From Ancylomarina longa (GTDB lineage Bacteria; Bacteroidota; Bacteroidia; Bacteroidales; Marinifilaceae), in the NCBI RefSeq assembly GCF_003996985.1, contig NZ_RJJX01000005.1, positions 1-64,000 on the forward strand: DNA of 64,000 bases, read 5' to 3'. Below are positions 9,940-17,909 of the stretch, piece by piece. The notes beneath the pieces were generated by a model. The model had not been told where the DNA came from and did not search any database. It saw only the letters and a program-made list of their open reading frames with translations. Each line of letters starts with the position of its first letter. Positions within the stretch are counted from its first letter, which is position 1. Made by a program: the position numbers and the translations under genes.

Positions 9940-9970
9940 TTGGCACATCGCCAAAAAATGAATACTTTTG
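9940..9970 (+). promoter_or_regulatory. Predicted mnmA promoter
   Basis: TTG at 9940-9942, 20 bp spacing, then TACTTTTG at 9963-9970, which fits the Bacteroidota -33/-7 consensus (TTG...TAnnTTTG). The predicted start of transcription is about 22-26 bp before the mnmA ATG. The rest of 9700-9939 shows nothing I can name. Confidence 0.5.
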
Positions 9971-9998
9971 CCCCTGATAAAACAAGGAAATTTTGAGA

Positions 9999-11171
9999 AT
10001 GAAGAAAAAGGTTGTAATCGGGTTGTCAGGAGGTGTTGATTCCAGTGTTGCTGCGTACTTGCTGAAAGAGCAAGGATACGAAGTGGAAGCACTATTTATG
10101 CAAAATTGGAATGATACCGTAGGTTTGAAATCGGAAGAATGTCCCTTCGAAGAGGATATTCTATTTGCGCAAATGGTTGCCAAAAAACTGAACATTCCCT
10201 TTCATTTTGTCGATTTAAGCACTGAATATCGTGCCCAGGTAATTGATTATATGTTTTCGGAGTATGAAAAAGGAAGAACACCAAACCCTGATGTACTCTG
10301 TAATCGGGAAATCAAATTTGATGTTTTCATGAAAAAGGCTTTGGAGTTGGGAGCTGATTTTGTAGCAACCGGACACTATTGCCAGAAAGAGACCATCATA
10401 AAAGATGGAAAGGAAATATATCAATTAATTGCCGGTGAAGATGGAAATAAGGATCAAAGCTACTTTCTTTGTCAACTTTCTCAGGAACAATTGGCAAAAG
10501 CCATGTTTCCTATCGGACATATCATAAAACCTGAAGTTCGGGAAATTGCTCGTCGCGAAAAACTTGCTTCTGCAGACAAGAAGGATTCACAGGGAATTTG
10601 TTTTGTAGGTAAAGTAGATCTTCCGGTATTCCTGCAACAAAAATTAAAGGTTAAGAAAGGCCGAATAATAGAAATCATAGCAGATAAAGCGGATCAAATT
10701 ATTCCTGCTTCGGATGCTTTGGAAGATATTTCAAAACCTTACGCATTCACACCCGAAATGGGCGTGGAAGTTGGCACACACAATGGTGCTCATTTCTTCA
10801 CCGTTGGTCAGCGCAGGGGATTAAATGTTGGTGGCAAAGTAGAGCCATTATTTGTTATTGGCACCGATGTGATTCAAAATATTGTATATGTGGGTATGGG
10901 TCATGAACATCCTCTTTTGATGAGAAAGGCACTTTTTATTCCCAAGTCGGAAGTACATTGGATTCGGGAAGATTTAAAGCCAACGGCAGATTGCGAAAGA
11001 AACTACGACATTCGTATTCGCTATCGCCAGCCATTGCAAAAAGGTAAACTTATCTTTAAAGAAGAAGGTTTATATATTCATTTCGAAGTGCCACAAAGAG
11101 CAATTGTTTCTGGACAATTCGCAGCTTGGTATGATAATGGAGAACTAATTGGTTCTGGAGTTATTGATTAA
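9999..11171 (+). CDS. mnmA: tRNA-specific 2-thiouridylase MnmA
   Basis: Cytoplasmic enzyme that inserts sulfur at C2 of the wobble uridine in tRNA-Lys, -Glu and -Gln, using ATP and a persulfide relay. The PP-loop SGGVDSS is at residues 10-16. The two catalytic cysteines are visible as Cys101 in VLCNREIKF and Cys201 in [14 protein letters not shown] and the TVGQRRGL segment complete the family pattern. Length 390 is normal. I chose ATG at 9999, matching the usual start one step before the PP-loop; a TTG two codons upstream is less likely. Flanked by its own predicted promoter and terminator. Confidence 0.95.
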   Translation: MKKKVVIGLSGGVDSSVAAYLLKEQGYEVEALFMQNWNDTVGLKSEECPFEEDILFAQMVAKKLNIPFHFVDLSTEYRAQVIDYMFSEYEKGRTPNPDVLCNREIKFDVFMKKALELGADFVATGHYCQKETIIKDGKEIYQLIAGEDGNKDQSYFLCQLSQEQLAKAMFPIGHIIKPEVREIARREKLASADKKDSQGICFVGKVDLPVFLQQKLKVKKGRIIEIIADKADQIIPASDALEDISKPYAFTPEMGVEVGTHNGAHFFTVGQRRGLNVGGKVEPLFVIGTDVIQNIVYVGMGHEHPLLMRKALFIPKSEVHWIREDLKPTADCERNYDIRIRYRQPLQKGKLIFKEEGLYIHFEVPQRAIVSGQFAAWYDNGELIGSGVID

Positions 11172-11218
11172 AATTAATCAACTATTTCCCAAAATGAATT
11201 GGGTATCTAAAGGATTAT

Positions 11219-11250
11219 AAAAAAGCGAAGCATAGGTCTCCGCTTTTTTT
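11219..11250 (+). terminator. Terminator after mnmA
   Basis: The stem AAAAGCG (11221-11227) pairs with CGCTTTT (11241-11247) and runs into further T residues, about 50 bp after the mnmA stop. Confidence 0.7.
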
Positions 11251-11266
11251 TATCATTTTAGCTTAA

Positions 11267-11404
11267 TCAATCAGGATAAGTTTTAGGCTTGGGAGTTTCT
11301 CCACAGCCACAGCCGTTATAACAATTTCCTGGATGAACAGGTTGCTCATTGCCTCCTTTAACATAGATCAATTCGATAATTTTTAGTTCCTCAAAGCTCT
11401 TCAT
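11267..11404 (-). CDS. Small Cys-rich peptide with double-glycine motif (45 aa)
   Basis: A clean ATG-to-TGA frame of 45 codons on the minus strand, too short for ordinary gene calling. The N-terminal half (MKSFEELKIIELIYVKGG) is amphipathic and ends in Gly-Gly at residues 17-18, like the leader of a peptide processed by a double-glycine protease. The second half is short, with Pro, Gly and three Cys in NCYNGCGCGE. It is reminiscent of Bacteroidota ribosomal peptide precursors, but no modification enzyme, peptidase or exporter is nearby, so this is speculative. A TAAATTTG -7-like box lies at 11522-11529 on this strand without a clear -33 element. It may instead be a non-coding frame. Confidence 0.45.
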   Translation of the reverse strand: MKSFEELKIIELIYVKGGNEQPVHPGNCYNGCGCGETPKPKTYPD

Positions 11405-11584
11405 AACAATTAAATTTAAGTGAGTATATTCCGATCTGTTTACCAGACCGATTAGCTATGTCTAATATAGCAAAAATTAAGAACAATACTTCTTTTGGAT
11501 AATTTGTCGCATGACACCTATCAAATTTACTTTTCTTTAAGTTCTTTAAACCTCCCTAAAAGATATGATGATAAGAAATAATCT

Positions 11585-12235
11585 TTACTTTCCCTCCCAC
11601 TCCTTGTAAAACTCCTCAAGGTACAATTCCATAAAAACATGTCTTTTCTCAGCCATCATCTTGCCCGAAATGGTATTCATCTTATCTTTCAATAAAAGTA
11701 ATTTTTCGTAAAAATGGTTGATAGTTGGAGCGGTACTACTTTTGTATTCCTCCTTATTCATGTGCAAATTGGGTTTTATAGTAGGATTGTAGATCTCACG
11801 GTTTTTATACCCTCCATAATTAAAAGTTCTTGCGATTCCAATAGCTCCCAAAGCATCCAATCTATCCGCATCCTGAACAACAGCTAACTCCGGCGAATTG
11901 AATTTTTGTTTTTCTTTTCCTCCTTTAAATGAAATATTATTGATGATATTTTCTACATGTACAATCACTTCCTCATTCACTTGCAATGAATTTAAGAAGG
12001 CTCTGGCTTTTTGTGCTCCTATTTCCTCATTGCCATCATGAAATTTCGAGTCTGCAATATCATGAAGTAATGCTCCCAATTCCACCACAAATAGATCTAT
12101 ATTCTCTTTTTTTGCCAATTCTCCGGATAATTTCCAAACCCGGTAAATATGCCACCAATCGTGGCCGCCTTCCGCATTAGTAAGAGTCTGTTTTACAAAC
12201 TCAATGGTCTTTTCGATGATAGATTGTTGATTCAT
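11585..12235 (-). CDS. HD-domain phosphohydrolase
   Basis: A 216-residue cytoplasmic HD-superfamily metal-dependent hydrolase, close in organisation to the YedJ-type group. Metal ligands are visible as His29 (in WWHIYRVW), His58-Asp59 (ALLHDIAD) and a distal Asp in VQDADRLDALGAIG. The substrate is not known for this group; nucleotide or phosphoester hydrolysis is expected from the family. Single gene on the minus strand with no partner that hints at a pathway. Confidence 0.85.
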   Translation of the reverse strand: MNQQSIIEKTIEFVKQTLTNAEGGHDWWHIYRVWKLSGELAKKENIDLFVVELGALLHDIADSKFHDGNEEIGAQKARAFLNSLQVNEEVIVHVENIINNISFKGGKEKQKFNSPELAVVQDADRLDALGAIGIARTFNYGGYKNREIYNPTIKPNLHMNKEEYKSSTAPTINHFYEKLLLLKDKMNTISGKMMAEKRHVFMELYLEEFYKEWEGK

Positions 12236-12405
12236 AACTATTAATTAAATGAGCTTTTAAAAAAATTAAGAAGTAGAAAGATAATCATTTAGATCTCGTT
12301 TTTCATCCAATATTATATATCTAAACTTTAGCAAAACAGAAAAAAATGAAATTCTATGATCCTCTGCAAAATATTGATCAACTTTAAACCATACAATAAG
12401 CATTA

Positions 12406-13140
12406 ATGGTCGAGAAAAATATTCCCATATCAAACCAAATAGAATCAGAACAACTCTTGCTAAAAGAACAGATTGAGGCCTTAAAGTTTAAACTGGAAAA
12501 TATTGAGCAAGAAACAACTGCTTTTGAAAACTTCCTACGATCAAAGCTAATTGATGAGTTGATTGAAGAACAAGAGTTGAGTATTCTTTATAAAAAGCTA
12601 AAACAAGCAAAGAAAAATAAACGTCTGGAACAAAAAAAACGCGGAAAAAAATACAAAAAAAATGAGGGACTAACGTCTATTCCTAAAGCCAAAATTGAAA
12701 TTACTTCTAAAGTAAAACAAAAGGAAATAAAACGACTTTATCGCGAAGCAATGTTTTATGTGCATCCTGACAAATTTTCGATGAACAATGATAAAATTGA
12801 ATTGGCAACCGAAGTAACCTGTAAGCTTATTGAAATTTACCAGTCTGGTAATTTAAAAGAGCTTCAAATTTATCACGCCCAACTACTTGGAGGAAATGAT
12901 CTCCATCAAATAGTTGATTCTAAATCCGAAGAAATAAGAATTACAGCACAATATTCTTATCTGCAAAATGAAAAAAAAAAGCTGTTGAAATTATTGGAAA
13001 TTGCAAGGAACAAACACACCTATAGGGTATTTACAGAATATGAAAATCCTCAATTATTTGTGAACGAATTGATAGCATATTATGCTGATAGAATCAGCAA
13101 ATTAAAAAAGCGAACCAAAAGGGCCAATAAAATAAATTAG
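12406..13140 (+). CDS. Coiled-coil protein with J-domain-like HPD motif
   Basis: A 244-residue, very Lys/Glu-rich soluble protein. Residues 10-75 look like a coiled coil and residues 65-90 are strongly basic. At about 105-150, IKRLYREAMFYVHPDKFS matches helix II and the HPD loop of a J-domain (HPD at 120-122), the part that stimulates Hsp70 ATPase. A full J-domain is not obvious because helix III is weak. A second helical region (170-240) ends the protein. Not recognised as a named family. It stands alone, so an Hsp70 co-chaperone role is only inferred. Confidence 0.6.
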   Translation: MVEKNIPISNQIESEQLLLKEQIEALKFKLENIEQETTAFENFLRSKLIDELIEEQELSILYKKLKQAKKNKRLEQKKRGKKYKKNEGLTSIPKAKIEITSKVKQKEIKRLYREAMFYVHPDKFSMNNDKIELATEVTCKLIEIYQSGNLKELQIYHAQLLGGNDLHQIVDSKSEEIRITAQYSYLQNEKKKLLKLLEIARNKHTYRVFTEYENPQLFVNELIAYYADRISKLKKRTKRANKIN

Positions 13141-13265
13141 CAGAATTAATTTATAAAACAACATAATGATAATCTGATAAATATATATTCTTTTATAGAT
13201 TGTTTTTATTTTATTTTAACATTTTCTAATTTTCTTCAGTTATGATCGATTGTTTAATATCAGTT

Positions 13266-13844
13266 TCAATGCAGACGATAAGCAATTCCTATACCTAAAT
13301 TCAATGCGGAAATTTTCTGATTGAAATCTTCAAATTTCGGATCTGAAGAGAAATAATCAGCATTTGCAAGAAAACACCATCTCCTTGCAAAATTAAACCG
13401 GATGGTGGCTCCAAAATCGAAACCTACGCCAGTAGCATCGATCTCACTATTATCATCAGATAAACTAGCTCTTGCATATCCAAGCATTCCTTTCAAATCC
13501 AATTTCAAATTGTATGCAATAGGATAAGTCAACATAGGACCTGCCATTAATCCGCCATATCCCCATGTTATATTTTTAAAACCATTGAAAGCATGAGCGC
13601 TGAAAAACCATAAGGCAGCTATTCCAAATCTTGAATTAAAATTGTATCCAAAATTCACCAACCCTATATTTGCCCCGGTTGATGCAAAACCTGCCTTTGA
13701 ATTATTTTTGGAATTATCTGCAAAATCACCTGTTGGGATGGCAGAATTTACAGTAAAGCCAATATACCCTTTACATTCAGACCTTTGTCCAAGTGCAATT
13801 CCACACCATAACATAAAGGATATAAGCAGTAAGCAGTTTTTCAT
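13266..13844 (-). CDS. Outer-membrane beta-barrel protein
   Basis: A 192-residue protein with a signal peptide (residues 1-19, ending ALGQ). The rest alternates short strands rich in Gly and aromatic residues (IGFTVNSAIPTGDF, GANIGLVNFGYNF, GIGIAYRLH) as in small OmpW/OprF-like barrels of Bacteroidota. It probably sits in the outer membrane as a porin-like or structural barrel. No closer function can be read. Transcribed alone, with the terminator of the next operon upstream of it. Confidence 0.72.
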   Translation of the reverse strand: MKNCLLLISFMLWCGIALGQRSECKGYIGFTVNSAIPTGDFADNSKNNSKAGFASTGANIGLVNFGYNFNSRFGIAALWFFSAHAFNGFKNITWGYGGLMAGPMLTYPIAYNLKLDLKGMLGYARASLSDDNSEIDATGVGFDFGATIRFNFARRWCFLANADYFSSDPKFEDFNQKISALNLGIGIAYRLH

Positions 13845-13918
13845 GTATTTATATTTTTTAAGTTATACAGTCTGCAAACTTATTTAAATAAAATGTAAAA
13901 CAAAAAAAATAACAACAT

Positions 13919-13955
13919 AAATATCCCAAAGAAACTATTGCTCTTTGGGATATTT
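13919..13955 (-). terminator. Terminator of the four-gene metal-type operon
   Basis: A perfect 14-bp stem (13919-13932 with 13942-13955) and 9-base loop, 27 bp after the stop of the zinc-ribbon gene. On the minus strand it is followed by a T-rich run. Confidence 0.85.
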
Positions 13956-13982
13956 AACTACTAAAGATTAAATTCTTATAAT

Positions 13983-14258
13983 TTAATAACCAATACCTGC
14001 CGCCATAATGTTATTAGGATCGAATGCATGGCAAGGTGTTACACCGTGTACCATATCGCACTTAGGACAATGTCCTTCAAATTCTTCCATAGTAAATGTT
14101 TCCTTACACCCATGGCACTCAATTTCCAAAGGCATTGGCATCAATTGCTGGGAAAAGCCCATCATTCTAACCTTATCAACTACTTGTTTTCCATTTTCGA
14201 AACTTCCCGCACATCCGTCATGCATAATTTTTCCTCCTTTTACTGATAAAGATCCCAT
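13983..14258 (-). CDS. Small zinc-ribbon protein of an undescribed operon (HypA-like cysteine layout)
   Basis: A 91-residue soluble protein, last gene of a four-gene operon. Two CxxC pairs, CHGC (48-51) and CPKC (64-67), form a zinc ribbon separated by 12 residues; a further Cys76 follows. Near the N-terminus MHDGCAGS (12-19) offers Met, His and Cys side chains. The ribbon spacing resembles the zinc domain of HypA, the partner of the nickel GTPase HypB, and a HypB/UreG-like GTPase is encoded two genes upstream. The N-terminal half does not otherwise match HypA. A metallochaperone or adaptor role is inferred from this pairing; I do not recognise the family by name. Confidence 0.6.
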   Translation of the reverse strand: MGSLSVKGGKIMHDGCAGSFENGKQVVDKVRMMGFSQQLMPMPLEIECHGCKETFTMEEFEGHCPKCDMVHGVTPCHAFDPNNIMAAGIGY

Positions 14259-14412
14259 AAGAAAAATGAAGCTCTTGTTTTCTTTATCGTGGTTTATTCA
14301 TTTATTTTGTTTATGTCTTCTACACCTACCCTAGTCCGAAAGGAAAAATCCTTTTCTATAACAAATTCCTTTTAGAAAATTCAAGGATATGCGGTGGAAA
14401 TCACATTATAGT

Positions 14413-15441
14413 CTAAAATCCTATATCTTCTTTTTGAATAATCTCTCCCTGGCGGAGCCGTGTTCTCATATTTTGTACCACTGCATCCATTCGTTCCAGA
14501 TCAACAAGTAAATTTCTTTCCTCTTCACTCGTTTCAATTACCTTATGAATTCCTCCATTTTTAATTACAATTCGCTTATCGCCCATCAGTGCCAGGATTG
14601 GATCATGCGTTGCCATCAAAACAATTTTCTCTTCTCCAACCAAAAGCTCTAATGCCTTTTTACGATCTATCCCCGCATTTTCAATCTCGTCAATCAGAAT
14701 AATAGGCGATTTACTCAATATTGCAGTATCAGCAATCATCAAAGCTCGAGATTGTCCACCGCTCAAGCTGGTAATTGGCGTATTTAAATCGAACTTTTCT
14801 CCGGCAAGATTATTTGCCTGCTTAATAATCTTATCAATTACACTTTCCACATCTTCTACCAACCGACTTTGCGCATGCAATTCCAAGAATTCGTAAACAC
14901 TCAAATCCATCACAAAATTCATATTCTGAGAAAGCTGTGCCACCAATTTATTTCCTGAAGTCATTCTCCATTTTTTATCGCCTTTTTCATCATTCACCAA
15001 AATGGTTCTGGATGTTGGCGTATCCTTATGTGCAACCCATTCGATATCGGCAAGCAATCTGCTTTTCCCCGATCCTGTCGGTCCAACAATACACACAATC
15101 TCGCTTTTACTAATCTTTAATTCGCCAAATTGTTCTGCCTCTCCCGATTTATTCGTTCCCGGTAATAGGGTGATACTTCGAACTCCGTCATCCTTATCTT
15201 CTCCAAGAAATTCAAGCATCTGAGTAATATACTCACTCATAGATTCCAGCACCTGGTCTTTAGCCATTGCTCGATTTTCTTGTTCTTCCTCATCCTCCAG
15301 AAAATTCAAAAAATCATCTAGTTTTTCGTTGATCTGTCCATTTACTTCTAAAGTCTGCTCCTCGAAAAATCCTTGAAGAAAAGGATATTGCTCGAATAAA
15401 TCGGCTATTGTCTGTTCCTGTATATCTCGAACTGAAATCAT
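14413..15441 (-). CDS. ABC-type ATPase without permease, fused to an N-terminal DUF1858-like domain
   Basis: A 342-residue cytoplasmic ATPase with all ABC motifs: Walker A GPTGSGKS at 120-127, signature LSGGQSRA from 226, Walker B IILIDE at 247-252 and switch His279. It has no membrane segment and there is no permease gene in the operon, so it is unlikely to power ordinary transport. Residues 5-80 are a separate helical domain (TIADLFEQYPFLQGFFEE) resembling DUF1858/ScdA_N-like domains but without their cysteines. The substrate-binding-like protein of the same operon begins with a similar domain, suggesting docking. The role is probably energy-driven cofactor or metal loading (inference). Confidence 0.75.
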   Translation of the reverse strand: MISVRDIQEQTIADLFEQYPFLQGFFEEQTLEVNGQINEKLDDFLNFLEDEEEQENRAMAKDQVLESMSEYITQMLEFLGEDKDDGVRSITLLPGTNKSGEAEQFGELKISKSEIVCIVGPTGSGKSRLLADIEWVAHKDTPTSRTILVNDEKGDKKWRMTSGNKLVAQLSQNMNFVMDLSVYEFLELHAQSRLVEDVESVIDKIIKQANNLAGEKFDLNTPITSLSGGQSRALMIADTAILSKSPIILIDEIENAGIDRKKALELLVGEEKIVLMATHDPILALMGDKRIVIKNGGIHKVIETSEEERNLLVDLERMDAVVQNMRTRLRQGEIIQKEDIGF

Positions 15442-15552
15442 GGTGTATTTATTTTCTGTTTTTTTTATCCATCAATTAAAGCTGATGGCAATTGAATCTG
15501 AGTGTTATTTAAGTTAGTGTCAAATAATGTGAACCGACCTAATACTTTTCTA

Positions 15553-16257
15553 TTATTGGTTCTTTTTATCTTCCATATTAATCTTCCTTACATTACCCAT
15601 TTGGAAGCTTTCACCAATTCTGGTTTCGCCTAAACAATAAGAACAAAGTGCCGATGGCATGGAAAATCTTAGCTTCTCTCCAACCAAAGTTTTTACATTT
15701 GCCTTTTCATCGTACAATAAAGTACTCAACTCGTAGGCTCCCTGACCAGTTAAGCCGTTTACATTCATAATACTTGCTCCCGGATTAACTGTATTTACAC
15801 GCGAGGCAAATACTTCCCGCTCTGCTTGCGAAACAATATCTCCTTTAGTAATAATAACAATATCAGCGCTTTTCAGCATGGGACCAATCTTCTTTGGTGT
15901 ATTGATACCGCTAAGGTTATCGATCACACAGACTGCAGTAACATTTTTCACATAAGGAGAACATCGATTACACAATCCCGCACTTTCTGTGATCAAGAGA
16001 TCCAAATCTTCCTTGATTCCCCATTGCACTACTTCTTCAATATTACTTACAAAATAGTGATCAGGACACAACGATCCGGATAATCCTTTTTTAACCTTCA
16101 CTCCGGCCTTTTTATATAAAATATCATCATCGGTGTAGAGGCAGTCAAACTTTACAACACCAACCTCCAAACCACGTTTTTGAAACGAATCGATAGTTTT
16201 TAAGATCACTGCTGTTTTTCCTGATGAAGGAGGTCCTGAAACTGTTACTAAGTTCAT
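15553..16257 (-). CDS. SIMIBI-class GTPase, HypB/UreG-like
   Basis: A 234-residue P-loop GTPase. Walker A GPPSSGKT lies at 8-15, a switch-like VKFDC at 35-39, and TKGD at 137-140 replaces the NKxD base-recognition motif. Two CxxC motifs stand out: CNRC at 96-99 inside ESAGLCNRC, next to the Walker-B-like region, and CSYC at 205-208. HypB and UreG use comparably placed Cys residues to bind nickel or zinc at a dimer interface. No hyp or ure structural genes are nearby. I infer a metal-inserting GTPase serving an unknown target, acting with the neighbouring ABC ATPase. There is a 111-bp gap to the ATPase gene and a 93-bp gap to the gene upstream. Confidence 0.72.
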   Translation of the reverse strand: MNLVTVSGPPSSGKTAVILKTIDSFQKRGLEVGVVKFDCLYTDDDILYKKAGVKVKKGLSGSLCPDHYFVSNIEEVVQWGIKEDLDLLITESAGLCNRCSPYVKNVTAVCVIDNLSGINTPKKIGPMLKSADIVIITKGDIVSQAEREVFASRVNTVNPGASIMNVNGLTGQGAYELSTLLYDEKANVKTLVGEKLRFSMPSALCSYCLGETRIGESFQMGNVRKINMEDKKNQ

Positions 16258-16350
16258 ATCTCTTGCTTAATTATTCTCGAAACCAGTTACCTGTATCTCT
16301 ATTCTTTTCTATTAATATTTTTTGCGTTTCACTGCGAAAACAATCATTCC

Positions 16351-17646
16351 TTAATTATTCTGTGACGTATATGTCAATGGCCCCAAATTACGGAAGGATT
16401 CATCTTGAATAGCCTTATTAAAAATAGTATCGCATTTACGAATCATTTCGCCTATGTTATTATTATTGATATAATCCCATCCCAGCCACATAAATTTATT
16501 CTCCTTAGGTAAACGATTATCCACATTAGGATGAATACTTGGAAATAAGCCCTGATGTGAAAGAATTTCACCGACATGCTCAGAAGCAAAGAAATCGATT
16601 ACCGGTTGCGTTTTTTCTAGTCTGTCTTTCTTTGTCAGCATAAAGATAGGACTAATAATAGCTCCATCTTCCGGCCATACTGCAATCATCGGTCCACCTT
16701 GTTTCACCATTTTAGTAAAGAAATAGGGCATGATGGTAATTGCAGGACGTTCTTTCTTTTTCGTATGCGACTTTACCATTTGCGATGGGTGCATACTTTC
16801 CAACAGACAAGTTCCCAATCCTTTTACTCCCTCTTCTCCGTATGCTTTATATATATGCAACAACATGGAGTTAAACAAATCGAAGTCACTAATAGGCAAA
16901 CTTACACTTCGCTTAAATTCCGGTTTAAAAATATCTGCCCATGTTTTTGGAATTGGACGATCACCAAGCTCTTGTTTGTTCACCAAGAAAACTGCGGGAA
17001 CTACTCCAATCATAGAATAATGTCCTTGTGGATCTTTCAAACAGATTTCATCATTATCAAAATCCTTATTCAAGTGCTCAAATCCTGTACTATCGGCAAA
17101 TACATTTTGCTTTTTAAATTTACCCATTAGGTTCTCATCAAAAAACAGATCAAAACCTGCCGAAATAAAAATATCCGCCAATTTATCGGTGTTATCCTGA
17201 TTAATTACATCATCAATTAACCAGTCTAAACCCATAGAAGCAGCTTTTAAATCGTAAACGATCTCATTTTTATGATCTTTTTCATAGGTGCTAATGAAAG
17301 CTTCAATTCCTTCTACTAATGGAACCCGAACCGGACAAGGCAATAATCCCTGAACCTGTATAGCATCGGATTTTTGTTCTTTTTTATTTTGATTCAAATC
17401 CCCATCAATCTGTTTTCTGTTGAGCTCAATACCTTCCACTAGCAAAGCCGAAAATGTATACACATTAAGTTTTTTCATTTTCAAAGCCATTTCTAAAGAA
17501 AGTGATTTTCCAAACAAAGCTCTTTTCTTTTCATCTTCTAATTGCTTAAATCCATTCGACGCAAAAATTTTAATTGTCTCTGGATATTGAGTGCAAATCT
17601 CAAGCAGGCTATCTGTGGTTTTAAAATATTGATTCTCCATCTTCAT
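16351..17646 (-). CDS. Cytoplasmic substrate-binding-protein-like gene, first of the metal-type operon
   Basis: A 431-residue protein without signal peptide or membrane segment. Residues 8-75 form a DUF1858-like helical domain (SLLEICTQYPETIKIFASNGF) lacking the family's Cys pair. After a charged linker, residues about 100-425 resemble type 2 periplasmic binding proteins of the iron/thiosulfate group: DLKAASMGLDWL, FISAGFDLFF, IPKTWADIF, and a final section with DFFASEHVGEIL. A conserved-looking LLPCPVRVPL occurs at 101-110. Binding proteins are normally exported, so a cytoplasmic one beside a permease-less ATPase and a GTPase is unusual. It may hold a metal-chelate or cofactor precursor (inference). 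An alternative start is Met3. Confidence 0.65.
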   Translation of the reverse strand: MKMENQYFKTTDSLLEICTQYPETIKIFASNGFKQLEDEKKRALFGKSLSLEMALKMKKLNVYTFSALLVEGIELNRKQIDGDLNQNKKEQKSDAIQVQGLLPCPVRVPLVEGIEAFISTYEKDHKNEIVYDLKAASMGLDWLIDDVINQDNTDKLADIFISAGFDLFFDENLMGKFKKQNVFADSTGFEHLNKDFDNDEICLKDPQGHYSMIGVVPAVFLVNKQELGDRPIPKTWADIFKPEFKRSVSLPISDFDLFNSMLLHIYKAYGEEGVKGLGTCLLESMHPSQMVKSHTKKKERPAITIMPYFFTKMVKQGGPMIAVWPEDGAIISPIFMLTKKDRLEKTQPVIDFFASEHVGEILSHQGLFPSIHPNVDNRLPKENKFMWLGWDYINNNNIGEMIRKCDTIFNKAIQDESFRNLGPLTYTSQNN

Positions 17647-17670
17647 TCAGATTTTATCATTTATCTGCTA

Positions 17671-17715
17671 CAAATGTAGAGCAAGGGTAAAAAAAAAACT
17701 GTAACCGATGTTACA
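17671..17715 (-). promoter_or_regulatory. Predicted CRP/FNR-activated promoter of the metal-type operon
   Basis: On the minus strand a TACATTTG -7 box lies at 17671-17678, with no TTG at the -33 position. Instead the perfect inverted repeat TGTAAC-CGAT-GTTACA sits at 17700-17715, centred about 42 bp upstream of the expected transcription start. That is the class II position at which CRP/FNR-family activators touch RNA polymerase. The predicted leader is about 20 bp. A CRP/FNR-family gene is encoded at 20355-21026. Confidence 0.6.
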
Positions 17716-17909
17716 CATTTCTTTTTTCGTGTAGAAACAACAGGATGCATGCTACCCTAAATGCACAAAAAGAAGACAAACAAGCATATATTAATGATGA
17801 AGAATGTAATCTTGACGACAAAAAGCTATTGATTCCATTTTTTAAATTACCTTTAACACATGAATAGTATTGTCTTTTTAATGGATTTACATCAAAAATC
17901 TGCTGGAAT

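Noticed and set aside
14413-15441. Ordinary ABC importer ATPase for iron or thiosulfate with the 16351-17646 binding protein
   Set aside because: There is no permease gene, and the binding protein has no signal peptide or lipobox.
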